In this document: positions 25,500-38,080 of the stretch, in pieces | Layout: every line of letters starts with the position of its first letter | How positions within the stretch are numbered: position 1 is the stretch's first letter | The notes under the pieces: model-generated | Seen by the model: only the letters and a program-made list of their open reading frames with translations | Database searches by the model: none | What the model was told of the DNA's origin: nothing | Assembly (NCBI RefSeq): GCF_047496725.1 | Contig: NC_132977.1 | Coordinates: 3,567,501-3,631,500 of the forward strand | DNA: 64,000 nucleotides | Source of the DNA: Anoplolepis gracilipes | Lineage: Eukaryota; Arthropoda; Insecta; Hymenoptera; Formicidae | Reading direction: 5' to 3' | Translations under genes and position numbers: made by a program

Positions 25500-27281
25500 A
25501 ACATCGCGGTCGTTCCAACAATTGCGTGTGTTGTCGATAACATTATGCGCATTTCCCTTATAAATTATGAGGTTAAAAGAGAGGTTTACCGAGTGACAAT
25601 AGCAATTTGTTTAATTAGAAAAACGATATAAATCAGTGGAAAATGGAGCTCCATTGCATTTTGAGATTGAGATAAATGAATATATACATATATTTTTTCA
25701 AATTAGATTAAGATTTTTAGAATAAAATAAATTAGAAAAAAGCGTCTTAAGCATATAAAAAATATATGTATATTTTTAGATATTTTTTAATATTTTTATA
25801 TCCTTAAGATAATATCCTTCTTTTCAATTTATTCTGAATTTATTTTAATTCTTTAAGAGTTTATACTTTTCATAAATAAATGACGCTAAATATGAATCAA
25901 ATGATTTTAACATTGTAAATAATGTAAAGAGAGATAATACTAAATGATAATTAGACAAATTGTACATTTAATCGTCAAATCTTTAAATTATTTTTTAATT
26001 ACTGACAGCTGTCATTTACATTCTATTGAACTGTCATACGTTATATAATATGATATATTAATCGGAAATGTGTTGCAAACGATCGTTACTTACGAATCTG
26101 CATGTGGGGATGCGATTATTATTTGAGAAATCCCTTGAAAAGGAAATAATTACAGGAGTTAGTACCAGAAGAAGATGACTTGTGCTATGCACGACTAGCT
26201 TCAGCATTACTTGTATGTACTTGTGTTACGACAAGTGCAGAGTTAGCGTAATATTTCGTAAAGTACTTGACCCCGTTCCAAAGTCTACCCGCTAAATCGC
26301 CCAAATTCCACTTAATCCTAAATTGCTTCTATCATATTTAATGATCCTTCATTGGATATTTGATTAGTTAGTTCGAGAATTTCACACAGATTTACATTGA
26401 AAAATTTCCTCTATTTTATGATGTAACAAATAGGGAAGATAATCAAAGGATTCGGATAAAATCAAGTTTTCCTCTAAATTTGCCGTAATATTAGTTTATA
26501 TAGTATTATAGGACTCTTACTAAGTATTATCTTACTAACTGATAATTTGAAACCCCATTTCCAGCCTTAAATGAAATTTTCGATAGCCAAAGTTATGCTG
26601 TAGTAAAACTTCCGACGGATCCCGACGAATAAAATTTTATTCGTTTCCCCCTAAAGCTTGGTTAAATATTCAAAGATTTTATTTTATCTGCCGAGTGAAG
26701 GATCAAACAGGACAAAGTTCCTGAGTTAAACCGAAAGCCATGGCGCACACCTGGCATGGCCCACTTTACTTTACTTTACTTTACTTTACTTGTAAAGTTT
26801 ACATGGACTAAAGAGAAAGCGTTTTCATAACTCAAGAGCAAAAAGATAGAAAATAAACTATGTTTTATGATCAAATAAATCTTGTACTGTAAAAAAGAAG
26901 GGCAGGGAAATCGATCATTTATATAATTTATTAAAATTATATTTATTACAAAATCTGTTCTAATTAATACGAAATAATTATTTATAATATAATATAATAC
27001 GTAAATTATTTTATATAGCGTGGAATTTTGTTTTTATTACATTTTTATTTTGTTACTTGAAAGTATGCTATTTAATCAAGAAGAATTAATTCGATAAAAA
27101 AATGTATTTAAGGTGATTGAAAGATATTAATTTCGAACAGGAAAAGTTACGAAAATAAAATTCACTGAATTTTACAAATATTTTATGCTTTCGCTTTGAA
27201 AAATATTCCACGCACTTTGAATAATTCGAGAAGATACGACGTAACAAATCATCAGAATTGTACTTTTCCGCTTGCTATATT
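25500..27281. other. non-coding DNA, nothing recognised
   Basis: AT-rich with only short open frames. Contains the ACTTT run at 26763-26791 and otherwise unique sequence. Confidence 0.5.
26763..26791. repeat. (ACTTT)n pentanucleotide microsatellite
   Basis: Five to six tandem ACTTT units. Confidence 0.9.
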
Positions 27282-27384
27282 TATAAAAGAACGGATAAGG
27301 CGACGAAGCAGATAAGACGCGAAGGGAGGCTGAAGATACTTCTATTTGCATAGAATTACATTCAAGATGAAATACGTGAAAAGT
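27282..27384 (+). promoter_or_regulatory. candidate TATA promoter and tiny first coding exon
   Basis: TATAAAA at 27282-27288 is followed by ~80 bases of purine-rich leader. Then comes ATG at 27367 in the context TTCAAG-ATG, encoding MKYVKS, and immediately a donor gtaagt at 27385. Insect secreted proteins, cuticular proteins among them, often have a first coding exon of only a few residues ahead of the signal peptide core. No matching second exon could be recognised downstream, so this remains a pattern, not a gene. Confidence 0.25.
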
Positions 27385-27710
27385 GTAAGTGGATCACTAC
27401 TAACATACATACTCTCGGAAGTTCGTGGAGCGAGAGGGTTGTTACAAGAAAGGACGCTTGTGTATTACTCGTGCACATACACAGCTGAGAGGACTGTATC
27501 GGATTACGTGTGCTAGCAGTAGTAATGGGAATGATACGCCCACAATCATCGATTTAAGAATAAGACCATTAGTATACGATACATTGAAGATGATAAGGCG
27601 ATAGCTTGGACGTGCACACGTGCGTTAAATATTAAAACTTATATATAATTTTTTATAAATCGAAACATATATTTTAATAAAATCTTAAGACACACATTGA
27701 TGTGAAATGA

Positions 27711-28245
27711 ATAAAGGCTATAGCTTGATAAGCATATAAAAAGTGCCCCCGACGAGTTTTGAAATAATATTTGGCCTGTCATTTTCTCATTATAAAAAAA
27801 ATTTCAGCTCCTAACTTTATTATTTTCTAAGTTATCGAGAAAAATGTCATTTTCAGTTTTTATTTTTCTTTTCTGTAAATATTTGAGATAATCCCATATC
27901 AATTTTTTTCTGGATACTTATTGACGAAAGACATAAAAAAAATATTTTTTCATTAATCTCGAATAAAAACTCAATTTTTTAAAAAAGACTAAAATTAAGA
28001 AAGGACCTTTTTAACATGTTCTTTTCAAGGTTCAATCATCAAACTTTTAGAGAATATTCTTTTTATATGTCTCAATACTCTTAAATTTTTTCAATTTTTT
28101 CGAGTTTGTGCAACATGGTGAAAAAAATAAAAACTTTTTTTTATTATTTTTTGATTATTTTTATTTATTTTTTGAGAACATCTCAGGCCAAATATTATTT
28201 GAAAACTCGTCGGGGGCACTTTTTTTAATATGCTTAGCCTTTAAT
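27711..28245. mobile_element. non-autonomous DNA element with ~62-bp TIRs
   Basis: The left end (27711-27778) and right end (28184-28245) are inverted copies. They share AGTGCCCCCGACGAGTTTT exactly, flanked by AATAATATTTGGCCTG on the inside and AAGCATAT and ATAAAGGCTA on the outside. The left arm has a ~9-base insertion. The ~400-bp interior is AT-rich with no open frame. The superfamily is not recognised. Confidence 0.75.
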
Positions 28246-29307
28246 ACAACAAGTTCCATAATATATAAATTAATATATTAACCCTCAAAAATTTTATTTT
28301 TTAAATTTTGTTAGACATGATCGCTTTCTTGACAGATGTAAAAAAAACATGTATGAATTTTTTTCGATTTTTTTTTTCAAACATAGCGAAAACTGCGACA
28401 AGACATTGTAACCAGAAACGGAAAAAAAGTGTGAGTTTAATAGTTAATTATAATTTCATTATATTGAATATCGATGGCATTTAAAATTGTCATTTGACAG
28501 TGAAAGCCCTTTATTAGCTCGAAAACTGCGACTATCGACTTGCACCCATTATTGTGCACAAGTCGATACACCATATCCAAGAGTCCACGATACTCTTGTC
28601 TCGGTAGCGGTCTATTCATTCCCCTCATTCTCGATCACTCCTGTGGAGCATCAACATTCACGTGTCCGAAGCGGCTCATGCGTGAATGACAATAAGCGAC
28701 GGACATGTCCGTGCACGATGCGTGGGCGATTTATGCGTGCCAGAACGGATAAATACGCCATCATGCGGTGCGAAAAGGTGCATATAATCAGGTTTCGCTC
28801 TCTCCTTCATTTTCTTTTTTCTTTGCCATTCTTTTTTATATTTTCCACTACATCTCGCCTAAGGGATTACAACGTAGGAACGTCACGTCGCACGGAATAT
28901 GCGCTATGAATATGCAATTGTGTGGGTGTACCCGAGTAATCCTTGCGCCATATGCGATCTATCTGACGCGTAACGCACATTAGCATTATTATGCGAAAAG
29001 CATCGGCGAACGCTCTCAAGATCGGTGAAGACTCTATAATTCGAGTTCTCCCAGTTTTCGTGCATATCGATAATTATTCACGTCGATATATTATTAAAAT
29101 GGAAAAATGCCGGTGCAATAGAAATTTCTCTCTGTATTCTGAATCTGCTGCAGGGAAATCGCATTTTCTGTGTCACGAATTTTTAAAAATTTTGTCCGTG
29201 TTTTTAAAATTTTATTTTGGAAAATATTACACTTTAATTATTAACGATCGTCGAACTTGCAAAGGGAAAATTTGCCTTATATCGTATCGTATATTGTGTG
29301 AAAGGTG
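28246..29307. other. non-coding DNA, nothing recognised
   Basis: Open frames at 28487-28909 and 28991-29347 lack motifs, hydrophobic signal sequences or splice-site support and are considered chance. Confidence 0.45.
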
Positions 29308-30010
29308 TAATTTAAGCAATCGATCTCCTAAATCGTACTTCCTTTAAATTTGCGAATAGTATTAATAATAAAAAACATGGATAAAAAAAATCATTTACTA
29401 ATATTAATATTTATATGTATTAATATATAAAAACAAATAAACATCCAACACATAATAATTAAAAAACAATATATTTGTATTAATATTAATTTATATTTTA
29501 TATTAAATCATATTTTATGAATAACAAATGTGGAAGAAAATTAAATTTTTGCTTTTTTTATACACTTTTTTTTCAAATTATACCGATATAATTAAGAAAC
29601 CTGGCGATATGATTTAAGAAACATGATTAGTTTATAAATATCGATTTAACATTTATTATATTTTTATTATTTTATTATATATATTGTATTACGTTTATAA
29701 TAAATGTAATAGATACATAAAATGAATATAAACTATTCTACAATAAATCTACTTTTTAAAAAATATAAAAGTATACAGAATAAAATTGCATTGTTAGATT
29801 ATTGTCAACTAAAATAAATTAGTTACAAGTTACATCAACTGTACTTCATTGTTGTAAACGTTCGTATCACACAAACTAGGATGTAATTTGCGAACTTTTT
29901 GGTTAGATTTCTCATTATACTTTTTATACTTTATCATTAAATATCGTTTATAAATTGATGAGATATGATTTAGGCAATCAGTATACGATATAAGCATCTC
30001 TCCTTTAATT
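29308..30010 (+). repeat. copy B of the ~750-bp dispersed repeat family
   Basis: Starts ATTTAAGCAATCGATCTCCT and ends ATTTAGGCAATCAGTATACG plus ATCTCTCCTTTAA. The two ends of this copy resemble each other in direct orientation over ~40 bp. Body landmarks match copies A and C. Confidence 0.75.
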
Positions 30011-33000
30011 GCACGTGACATGGATGTATAATTCATGTAGGCCGTAAGATTGTAAAGCCATAAATATATAAAATATGAAAAAATAAAAATTATGAAATGA
30101 AACGAATATAATATGTAGATAATCGCCTTTAAATGTTACACGATTGTTATTTCACTAAATACGGCGATTCTGTTGATCTGCCAAGTTATTTTCACGCCTC
30201 GTGTCTCACGCAGACAACTGTCATAACAGTTTTAAACGGTAATGAGGAGGAGCAGTGAATTTGAATTTCAAACATAGGACGTAGAATAAATGGGAGTATG
30301 ATATTCTTTATTTTAAAAACGAACAAAAGATGTCCTGGATGAGTTGCTATGCGCGCGGCTACAGTGATATAAATCATACCTTTCTACGTTCTGTGAAAAA
30401 CAAAACGCTTTGTTAAAGTACTTAATGTAAATCTTGCTGCATTAGAGCACTTTTTGTCATACTAGAAAGATAAAAGATATAACTTTTTATATCATGCGAA
30501 AGTTTTATATTGTATATTTTTTTTTATATATCTCTTTAACGAGTTGTATCTCGCTTTCGCGTTTAATCGCTCAAATAATTTTCAATTTTAACGCAATAGA
30601 ATTTAAATTAGATTTCGATTACTTTGCATATCTTTTTATGTAAATAATATTTTACTTGCGATAATAAATGAGAGAATTTTTTAATTATATCAATCTTTCC
30701 GTTTTCCAATATCTGTTGTTATCAAATCTCGTTAACGGAGATAATCGCAAATATAATATTTATATTATTCTACACACATATATATATATATATGATATAT
30801 ATTTATATGATTCTGCTCGTTTATTTTTAATATCACATTTCCGCGTTTGTTCTACATAACAATTACCCGATATTGTATAAGATATACTAGCAGCAGTCAG
30901 TGTGCCTCTGCATTTATAGCGGATATGCATTTTCCGTTTCCAGCTGTAATACTTCTGGCTTGGCCTCGTCAGCGAATGCGAGACTTCTATCAACGTCGCA
31001 TAAAAGAGAAACGGTCGAGTATCCTCCGGCTACTGGAATGGCGAGGAGTTGTTCGATATGCGTCCCTTTGTCCCGCGCCTTCGTTCGTGACAAATTGTCT
31101 CGTCCGAGGACTTTTCCATGCCAGTAACGTCCTGTAACGTTCGCAGTCGTTTGCGAATCGCGAGCAGTTTCAAGAGAAACGAGATCCGCCACTTTCCGAG
31201 AGACTGAGTCTGTGCCTTCCGCGAATGCGCCGTTAAATTTTGACAACTTCGCGAAAATACGGTTATGCGATATTTTTGGAATATACCTTGTAGAAAAAAT
31301 CTAGTTTTTTCCCTCTTTTCCACAGCTTGTCGGATTATAAAGTCGCTAACTGGAAACTCTCTAACGCACCTTGCATTTTTCTATTACGATATTCCACTTA
31401 CAATTTTTGATAAATTTTTTTATTACAAATTTTTGTTCAATTGCCATTCCATCTTTAGCTTGATTTGAACATGTTGACAATTTTCATTAATTTTAGATTT
31501 GAATCATTTAATTTTAAATATTATATGGAACAGTTTGCACACGTTAATATAAATATTAAATATTATTAATTAATATTGTATTAAATACATATTGTATTAA
31601 TACATATTGTATTAAATATACATAATTATTATACATTAAATATTTTAAAATCAATCTCTAAGTAAGATTGATTTTTTTTTAATTCGTTAATACCTGTACA
31701 ATGAAAACGTTGTGTTGGATTTTACACAAAAAATATTTTACGTAATATCTTTTTGATACTGCAGATGTGTGTGATAATCGTGGCATTTCGATCAGGAAAA
31801 ATCTCGTGTTTCAATTTAGTTCGCATAGCGTATCAATGCATAGAAAGTTCTCCGTGTAATTTCCCGCTTTATAAGATATCCGATAAAAATCTCATCATAT
31901 GATTCGGCGGAGCTACCTTGTAAGCTCACCCGGAGTATCGATTTCTCATTACCACCCTTTTACACAGGTATATACTATAAAACTGTTTTTATTAGCTATG
32001 AAAAGTGCACTGTCATAATCAATTTTTTAAATTCAAAATTTCCTTAATAGTAAATATATCGACCTTAAATAATAAGAACGATATAATTTTTTTTTTCCTT
32101 TCAAGCTTGATCGATATTTTTAGAAAAATTTTGGAGATTTTTTTGATTAATTTTTAAACTTATTCTTTTTAAATTTATAAAGTAAAAAACAATTATATAT
32201 TATTGTTATATATCTCAATTAAATTTCTCATAATGGAGATGCTAGATTAAAAATATCTTCATTATTTATATTTTTGTACGCTAATTTAAATTTATATAAA
32301 TTATAAATATAAATTAAATATTTTTAAAAGACCTCAAATATTTTTATTACATACATAATGTAATGTGAATCATGAAAATAAACGAACAATTCATTTTGTA
32401 AATAAATATTAGATTAAAATTATAAATTTCTTACTTTATCAATGCCATATATTTTTTTAATCATCGTCTAGTTTTTCTCTCTTGTTTGTCATTTTATATG
32501 ACATTCACTCTTGAAAACACAGTTAATTACTAGCGCGCACTAATCATTAGAGTGCAACGATCGATCGAAACTGTATATAGCATTCATTAATTACATACTA
32601 CGCGCACTTTCTTTATTATGATAGAAGAACACGAAAATCACTGTTACACGAATACGATCCTTTGTATTAAATCGCGTGATTAATTTTGATTGAATAAAAT
32701 ACATACATGAAATATGCGTTTCAATAGATCATCGATGCACAAACGCTAAATTCATGATATATGCAGCTGATTAAAATATATATATATAAAATCAATAATG
32801 ACTTAATTTAATTAAACGCATCGCAATAACGTTCTAATCAAATTATTTTGTGTTCGCAATATGTTATTAATGACGAAAGAGAATTCGAAAATGATTCTGT
32901 ATGATAGTTAATTCGTTTTATTATCTAACGAAAAATTTAACATATTATTACAAACTAGTATTACAGAATATTCTATTTCCTGCGAGTGACGGATCATTAA

Positions 33001-33025
33001 TCGCTTAAGTTGATTAATCGCAGAG
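30011..33025. other. non-coding DNA, nothing recognised
   Basis: AT-rich apart from 30890-31250, which is GC-richer and open on both strands. The longest frame there is minus 30914-31246 (110 codons) with no recognisable domain. A TA run lies at about 30775-30792. Confidence 0.45.
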
Positions 33026-33208
33026 GCTAATAATCTTTAATTATTCGTATCTTTATTAAAGTATGAGAAGATATGATATATTAACAATTAATTTGAAGTT
33101 GAAAAATTCGTACAAGCTAATAATCTTTAATTATTCGTATCTTTATTAAAGTATGAGAACATATGATATATTAACAATTTATTAACAGTTAATTTGAAGC
33201 TGAAAAAT
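33026..33208. repeat. recent ~90-bp tandem duplication
   Basis: Units 33026-33115 and 33116-33208. The first 64 bases (starting GCTAATAATCTTTAATTATT) differ by one substitution. The second unit has a ~10-base insertion that itself repeats TTAACA. Confidence 0.9.
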
Positions 33209-33953
33209 GAAAAACAGAGTTATTTGTCACTTTATGGTATGTTAAATATTTCGTGACACACACAATACGACAAGCAATATTATTGTTACTTGGTAAGCGA
33301 CCTTCGCTTCTCACAGCATGTAAACAGCAGCGCGCGTATCGTTTACAGGCCGCCTGTGACCCTGTCATTCACGTCGTGAGACTCGAGCGAGCAGGACGTG
33401 TTTCGCGAAACGCTCCGTCTGTTATCTTTATCGTCTATTATCTCTCAAGATACGATTGCGAGAAGTATCGGGAAACATGAAATGCAATTATCCTTTATGA
33501 TTTTAACGATCATTAACCATGCGATCGATAATTATGTCTTGACTAAAGTCAGTTCCAATTCAGTACCAGAATAAAGCCGATTATTTTCCCTCCGTCATTA
33601 ATAAAATATCACCAATGTACAAATTCATTTGATTCGAGCATATTATTGAGAATATCATTAATTACAGTCTTATTATTGATCTCATATTTATCAATTATAA
33701 CTTTCATGTTTGTTTGTATTGGTAATCTGTTGAAATATATGTATCTTATATGATTTACTTGATCGAAATATCAATCTTTCGAATCGATGAAACGATAAAA
33801 TGATGAATCACATCTGTAACCATGATTTTCGTGTTATCTCGTCGCAATATAAAATAAAATGCGCATCACTTGCGAGTAACGTCGAGAATGTTATGTAAAT
33901 CAGTCGTATTCTAATGATAAATGCGTGATTATAATTAACCTTGTTTTCGCAAG

Positions 33954-34034
33954 TGTTTACCACAAAGGAGCAGCAAATAACAAACTAGAGAGAAGGAGGA
34001 GGAAGCTCAAAGAGAAATCGGAACCAACCGTAAG
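33954..34034 (+). CDS. candidate 27-codon exon, unknown gene
   Basis: An 81-nt purine-rich segment lies between a pyrimidine-rich acceptor (ccttgttttcgcaag) and a strong donor (AAG|gtaagc). Only one of the three frames is open; it reads VYHKGAANNKLERRRRKLKE followed by KSEPTV, a very basic peptide. The length is a multiple of three with matching phases, so the exon could be skipped without a frameshift. No family is recognised and no neighbouring exon was identified. In AT-rich DNA such a combination can arise by chance. Confidence 0.25.
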
Positions 34035-34039
34035 GTAAG

Positions 34040-35300
34040 CAGCTTATATGTATGTTGATTTATTACTTGTTTTGTTGTTTAATTATAAAAGTAACTTTCT
34101 AGTTCTCTCATCTTTGCTTATCAAAAGACTCACTCTATATCATTATTTATAAAAAATATCTCTCTAATAAAATATTTAAATATATAAAAAGTATAATTTC
34201 TTTTAATTTGATATATGTATATGTATATAAAATAATTGTCAACAGTGTTTAAGATTTATAATTCTTTGGCCTCTTTTTATATAAGAATTATATATTTTTT
34301 TTATATCTTGAGCTTATATCTAAAACAAATTAATTGAATATTTATTTTAATGAATGAATTAAAGTTTAAGTTTGTGTCTAATAATTATTTTTTTAAATAT
34401 TAATTATATTAATTATTTTGGATACACTGTGCTTTTCTTATATAATTTATACATTTGTATTTTATTGATTAACGCTGCATTTTAAAACTTCGCTATTGCG
34501 TATCGTATCAGTGAATGTTGAATTATTTTTTTTAATCTCAAGGCAATCTCGCGGGGATTTGCGAATACTATATCACAGATTTCAATAAAAAATTGAATTT
34601 GAAATAATGTAGCAGTTTTAATCTCTGCATTATTTATTCTCATAAATTGAAAGATATATATAGAATGTTTCAAAATTTGCGGAAGAATATAGCACAAAAA
34701 TTTTTTTAAAATCTCAAACAATAGTTTGTGAGATGTAAGAATTTATATATTATAATTGGCCAATCATATATTATATATAGACAGTTGCCTGTTGTATAAT
34801 CGTGCACTTTGAGGCCTCTGTTAACCTGACAATTTTATCACGAGAAATCAAATTTAATGTATGGCATAATTAAATTTTAATTTATTACTAATTTATTGCT
34901 TTAATTTTATATATGTTTTTTGCACAAAATAAGTTTAAAAATAATTAACGATATTCTGATGTTCATATCATTATAAAAATAATTACATTAATGCAATTAA
35001 CGTTATTTTTTCGATTTTTCGCTATTAAAATTATTTGATTTCAAAATAAAAAGTATATATCCTAAATTATTGATTATTAAATTTAGAAAAAATATTTGTA
35101 TATAATAAATTGTACTTTTAAAGGCACAATGATTATAAATACTACAGAATAAAAAAAAAATAAAAATTGCTAGTAAAAAATTGTTTTTTCTGTGGAAAAT
35201 AAAAATGTGTATCCACATCTCTGTAATTTCTCAAATCAGAAAAACAGAAATTATCATTTGCGCGTAGACCACGTACAGCTTTCAAATCAATTTACTACGG
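34040..35300. other. AT-rich non-coding DNA
   Basis: Very AT-rich. The minus open frames at 34482-34721 and 35003-35218 are Ile/Asn/Phe/Lys-rich as expected for chance translation of such DNA. Confidence 0.5.
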
Positions 35301-35376
35301 GTAGTTTCTGAAAAAGTTTCTGATATAAAGTTAGTACTCTTCTTGCACCAAAACTCTTCAATTTCGGCCAACTCAC

Positions 35377-35641
35377 GTTTGATCATCGAGTGTTTTGCTG
35401 TTTTCCTGCATCCTTGAAACGCCGGAGAGAATCCCTTTCCGTTCTCTGTTATAGTCGATCACGAAAAATACGCCCGATTGAATGGTATTCTGAGTGGGAA
35501 TTGCAGTAAGAATAGCGACGTTGTTTACATTCCTCGCTGCAAACAATACAGAAATCGCTGTCAGCAACCAGCTCAGCGTAAAAGTAAAGTTATAAACGAG
35601 ATTTATATTCTCTGGAGTTTCAAGACGACGATATTTCTTAT
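35377..35641 (-). CDS. candidate internal exon of a polytopic membrane protein, possibly chemoreceptor-like
   Basis: Minus-strand segment of 265 nt open in one frame. It is bounded by an acceptor ending in aaattag and a consensus donor (CAAAC|gtgagt); the in-frame stop lies inside the donor. It would encode ~88 residues: KKYRRLETPENINL, a hydrophobic segment LVYNFTFTLSWLLTAISVLF, a short loop RNVNN, a second hydrophobic stretch ending SGVFFVI, then DYNRERKGILSGVSRMQENS. Two membrane segments followed by a basic NRER and an amphipathic MQEN stretch recall the TM1-TM2 part of insect odorant receptors (7tm_6); this is resemblance by eye only. Downstream (minus sense) a 57-nt intron contains TACTAAC and ends in tatatcag at 35320. 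The next frame then reads NFFRNYP and stops. No upstream exon was found, so it may be a gene fragment or pseudogene. Confidence 0.4.
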
Positions 35642-38041
35642 CTAATTTGTTCAGAAACGAAGGTTTTTACAGAGTGTACCAAAAGATTATACAATAACAA
35701 ACAAATACTGTGTATGAACATTTGTACCGTTAAATGCTCTTGTAAAAGATTATATACAGCAGTGTTTAAAATTATTAGACATCCTTAAATTTTTTTTTAT
35801 TTTTTAATATAGCAAGACAAATACCTCACCGTTTTCAAACTAACTATTTGAATAATAATTGTAACAGTTGCAGTTTATATGTAATAACTGTTTGGATGGT
35901 ATTTTATTTGCTTAGCAATATTTTAACTTGAAATAATTCTTGCAAATATGATAATAAAATTTGTACTTTTAACTTCAGGACATTTTAACATTTTAAAATG
36001 CTAATTTACTAGAAGGAACTAGAACAACGGAATAAATGGAACTAAAAACAATTTAAATAATGGAACAAAGAATAGAGAGTACAAAGTTTCTAAAAATAAA
36101 GAACAGCTTAATACACATATGCTTTGCTAATTTAAAATGCTACAATTAATAATTAACAAAAAATAATATATTTTATAAATATAATTATATAATAAATTCC
36201 GAGAAAATGTATATACATTCTTAATGATTTTTATTATAATATTTTTTAGAAATTTACTAACAAAAATAGGATACTTAATAATTTTATACACGTATGTATA
36301 TGCAAATATATAATGCGTTGTGTCTAAATAAAATGATTTCACAGATAACACAGAATATTTAGTAATTGTATAGAATTTTGGTTAGCCCTTTGAACAAGTA
36401 AAATTTATCGCAATAAATAATAACAGACGGTCGATTTGCATACCATATTGGTATACCTGAACTAAGTACACGACATGCTTGAAAAGACAGCGTTTCTTTT
36501 CAGGCCGTTAGAAAGAGAGCGCGTGTCGCTGCGTGATTTATGCACTATAGACGACGCGAATCCGGTTTATGCAAATATTATTGCAGCTGAATTGGTTTGG
36601 CAGCGAGCCCGATCGCGCGCCGCCCGTTGAATCTTCTTCGGGGACGCCCTCGACTCCTGGGAGAGATCCGTTGGCGAATTCCGATCTGTGTATACGACTC
36701 TGCTAGGTGTCTCTCGGAAAATAATTAGGCCGAACGCATTTGGCATGCATCCATCGCAACAGTTTCGCCAAACGTGAGAGATTAAATATGGATTTAAGGC
36801 ATTAGTGATAACAGAGGAGATCCACGATATAGTCTCACTCGTGATTTATGGACACTCCGCTCCTCGTGTAAAAGGGATCGAAATATTGCCAGTAATATAC
36901 GTGATCGCCTGAATTTTGTACGGGAAACGAGAGAGAAAAAGATAGGGAATGTGGCATCACTTTCGAAAATAGAACATGGCGAAAATTATCTATGTTAATT
37001 TGACGGGGATGTGAGGTATCTATACCTTCCGAGTATATGGTTGCGAATTAATAAAAGATATTTTGAAAGGAGTATTAACATAATCGATGAATTACGCCTG
37101 AAAAAGTTTCATGGCATAATCGTTTATAGCGATACAATCGCCGTCACGTACCTTGATAGAGAAGCGCATCGCAACAAGGAAAAAGGATAGGAAAAAGCGC
37201 CTGGGACGCGGAAAATCACTTTGCCGAGAGAGATTATCGGTCGGAAGTTCCGAGATAAAGCGTCGAGTGCTCGCGGGAGCGACCACCTCCGTTTCGCAAA
37301 AATTTGTGACATCATTCTCGATTCCGGGCGGAATATTAAATTACGGAATTCCATCCGATATTTCCAGCATGGCTTTAGGGAAAAATTAAAAAAAAAACCA
37401 CGACATATCCGCGAGAAAGATCCGTGATATGCCACACGGTAAATCCTGAATGACATGTAATGTTATGGAAAAAAAATCTGATTATATAATTTTGTACTCT
37501 GATTGCACGCGATATACCTTTGACGTTTTCTTAACACCAGATAATTTTTCTGTTATGAAATATTATAATTAAAACGAGCGATTTTATGAATGTGACAAAT
37601 GTTAACATTTAATAAACACCTTAATTATATGCCGGCAAAAAATTATGCAGTTTCAGTAGGATGTTAATTAGCTTAATTCCTGAAGCATTTGGCATATATA
37701 TTATAATATAATATTATAACGAAATAGGATTTTGGTGAGGCAATGATGTTGGTTAATATATAATATTTGTGTGCCAGGAACGGTTAATTATAATCTTCTA
37801 TTGCACTTAATTTACTTTGTATAGATATATAGTAATATGTTCTTTCCAGGTCAGTAAAACACTAATTCAAACTCTGAACTAAATAGCCTACATTCGTGCT
37901 ACATTTCATTTTCTACTCGCATATATATCCTGAAGACACAGTATTTTAGAACTGCAACGCTTCTAATTATTGACTGAATACATAATAACGTGTAACGCGA
38001 GAACATAAAAAATATAGTATTAGAAAGAGTTTATGAAAATA
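35642..38041. other. non-coding DNA with a possible Tc1-like remnant
   Basis: Around 35760-35790 the sequence reads CAGTGTTTAAAATTATTAGA then CATCC, reminiscent of Tc1-type termini, but no transposase frame or opposite terminus was found. 36480-36800 and 37090-37440 are GC-richer with overlapping short open frames and no motif. Confidence 0.4.
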
Positions 38042-38080
38042 AATTTTTAAATAATATTATATTTAAATGAGACACGCACT
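38042..38080 (+). repeat. left member of a 38-bp inverted pair
   Basis: AATTTTTAAATAATATTATA continuing TTTAAATGAGACACGCACT recurs reverse-complemented at 39558-39595 with one or two differences, about 1.5 kb away. Possibly the ends of an element or two fragments of one family. Confidence 0.7.

Noticed and set aside
30914..31246. 110-codon minus frame overlapping open plus frames
   Set aside because: Multiple frames are open on both strands because of local GC content; no recognisable domain or flanking splice sites.
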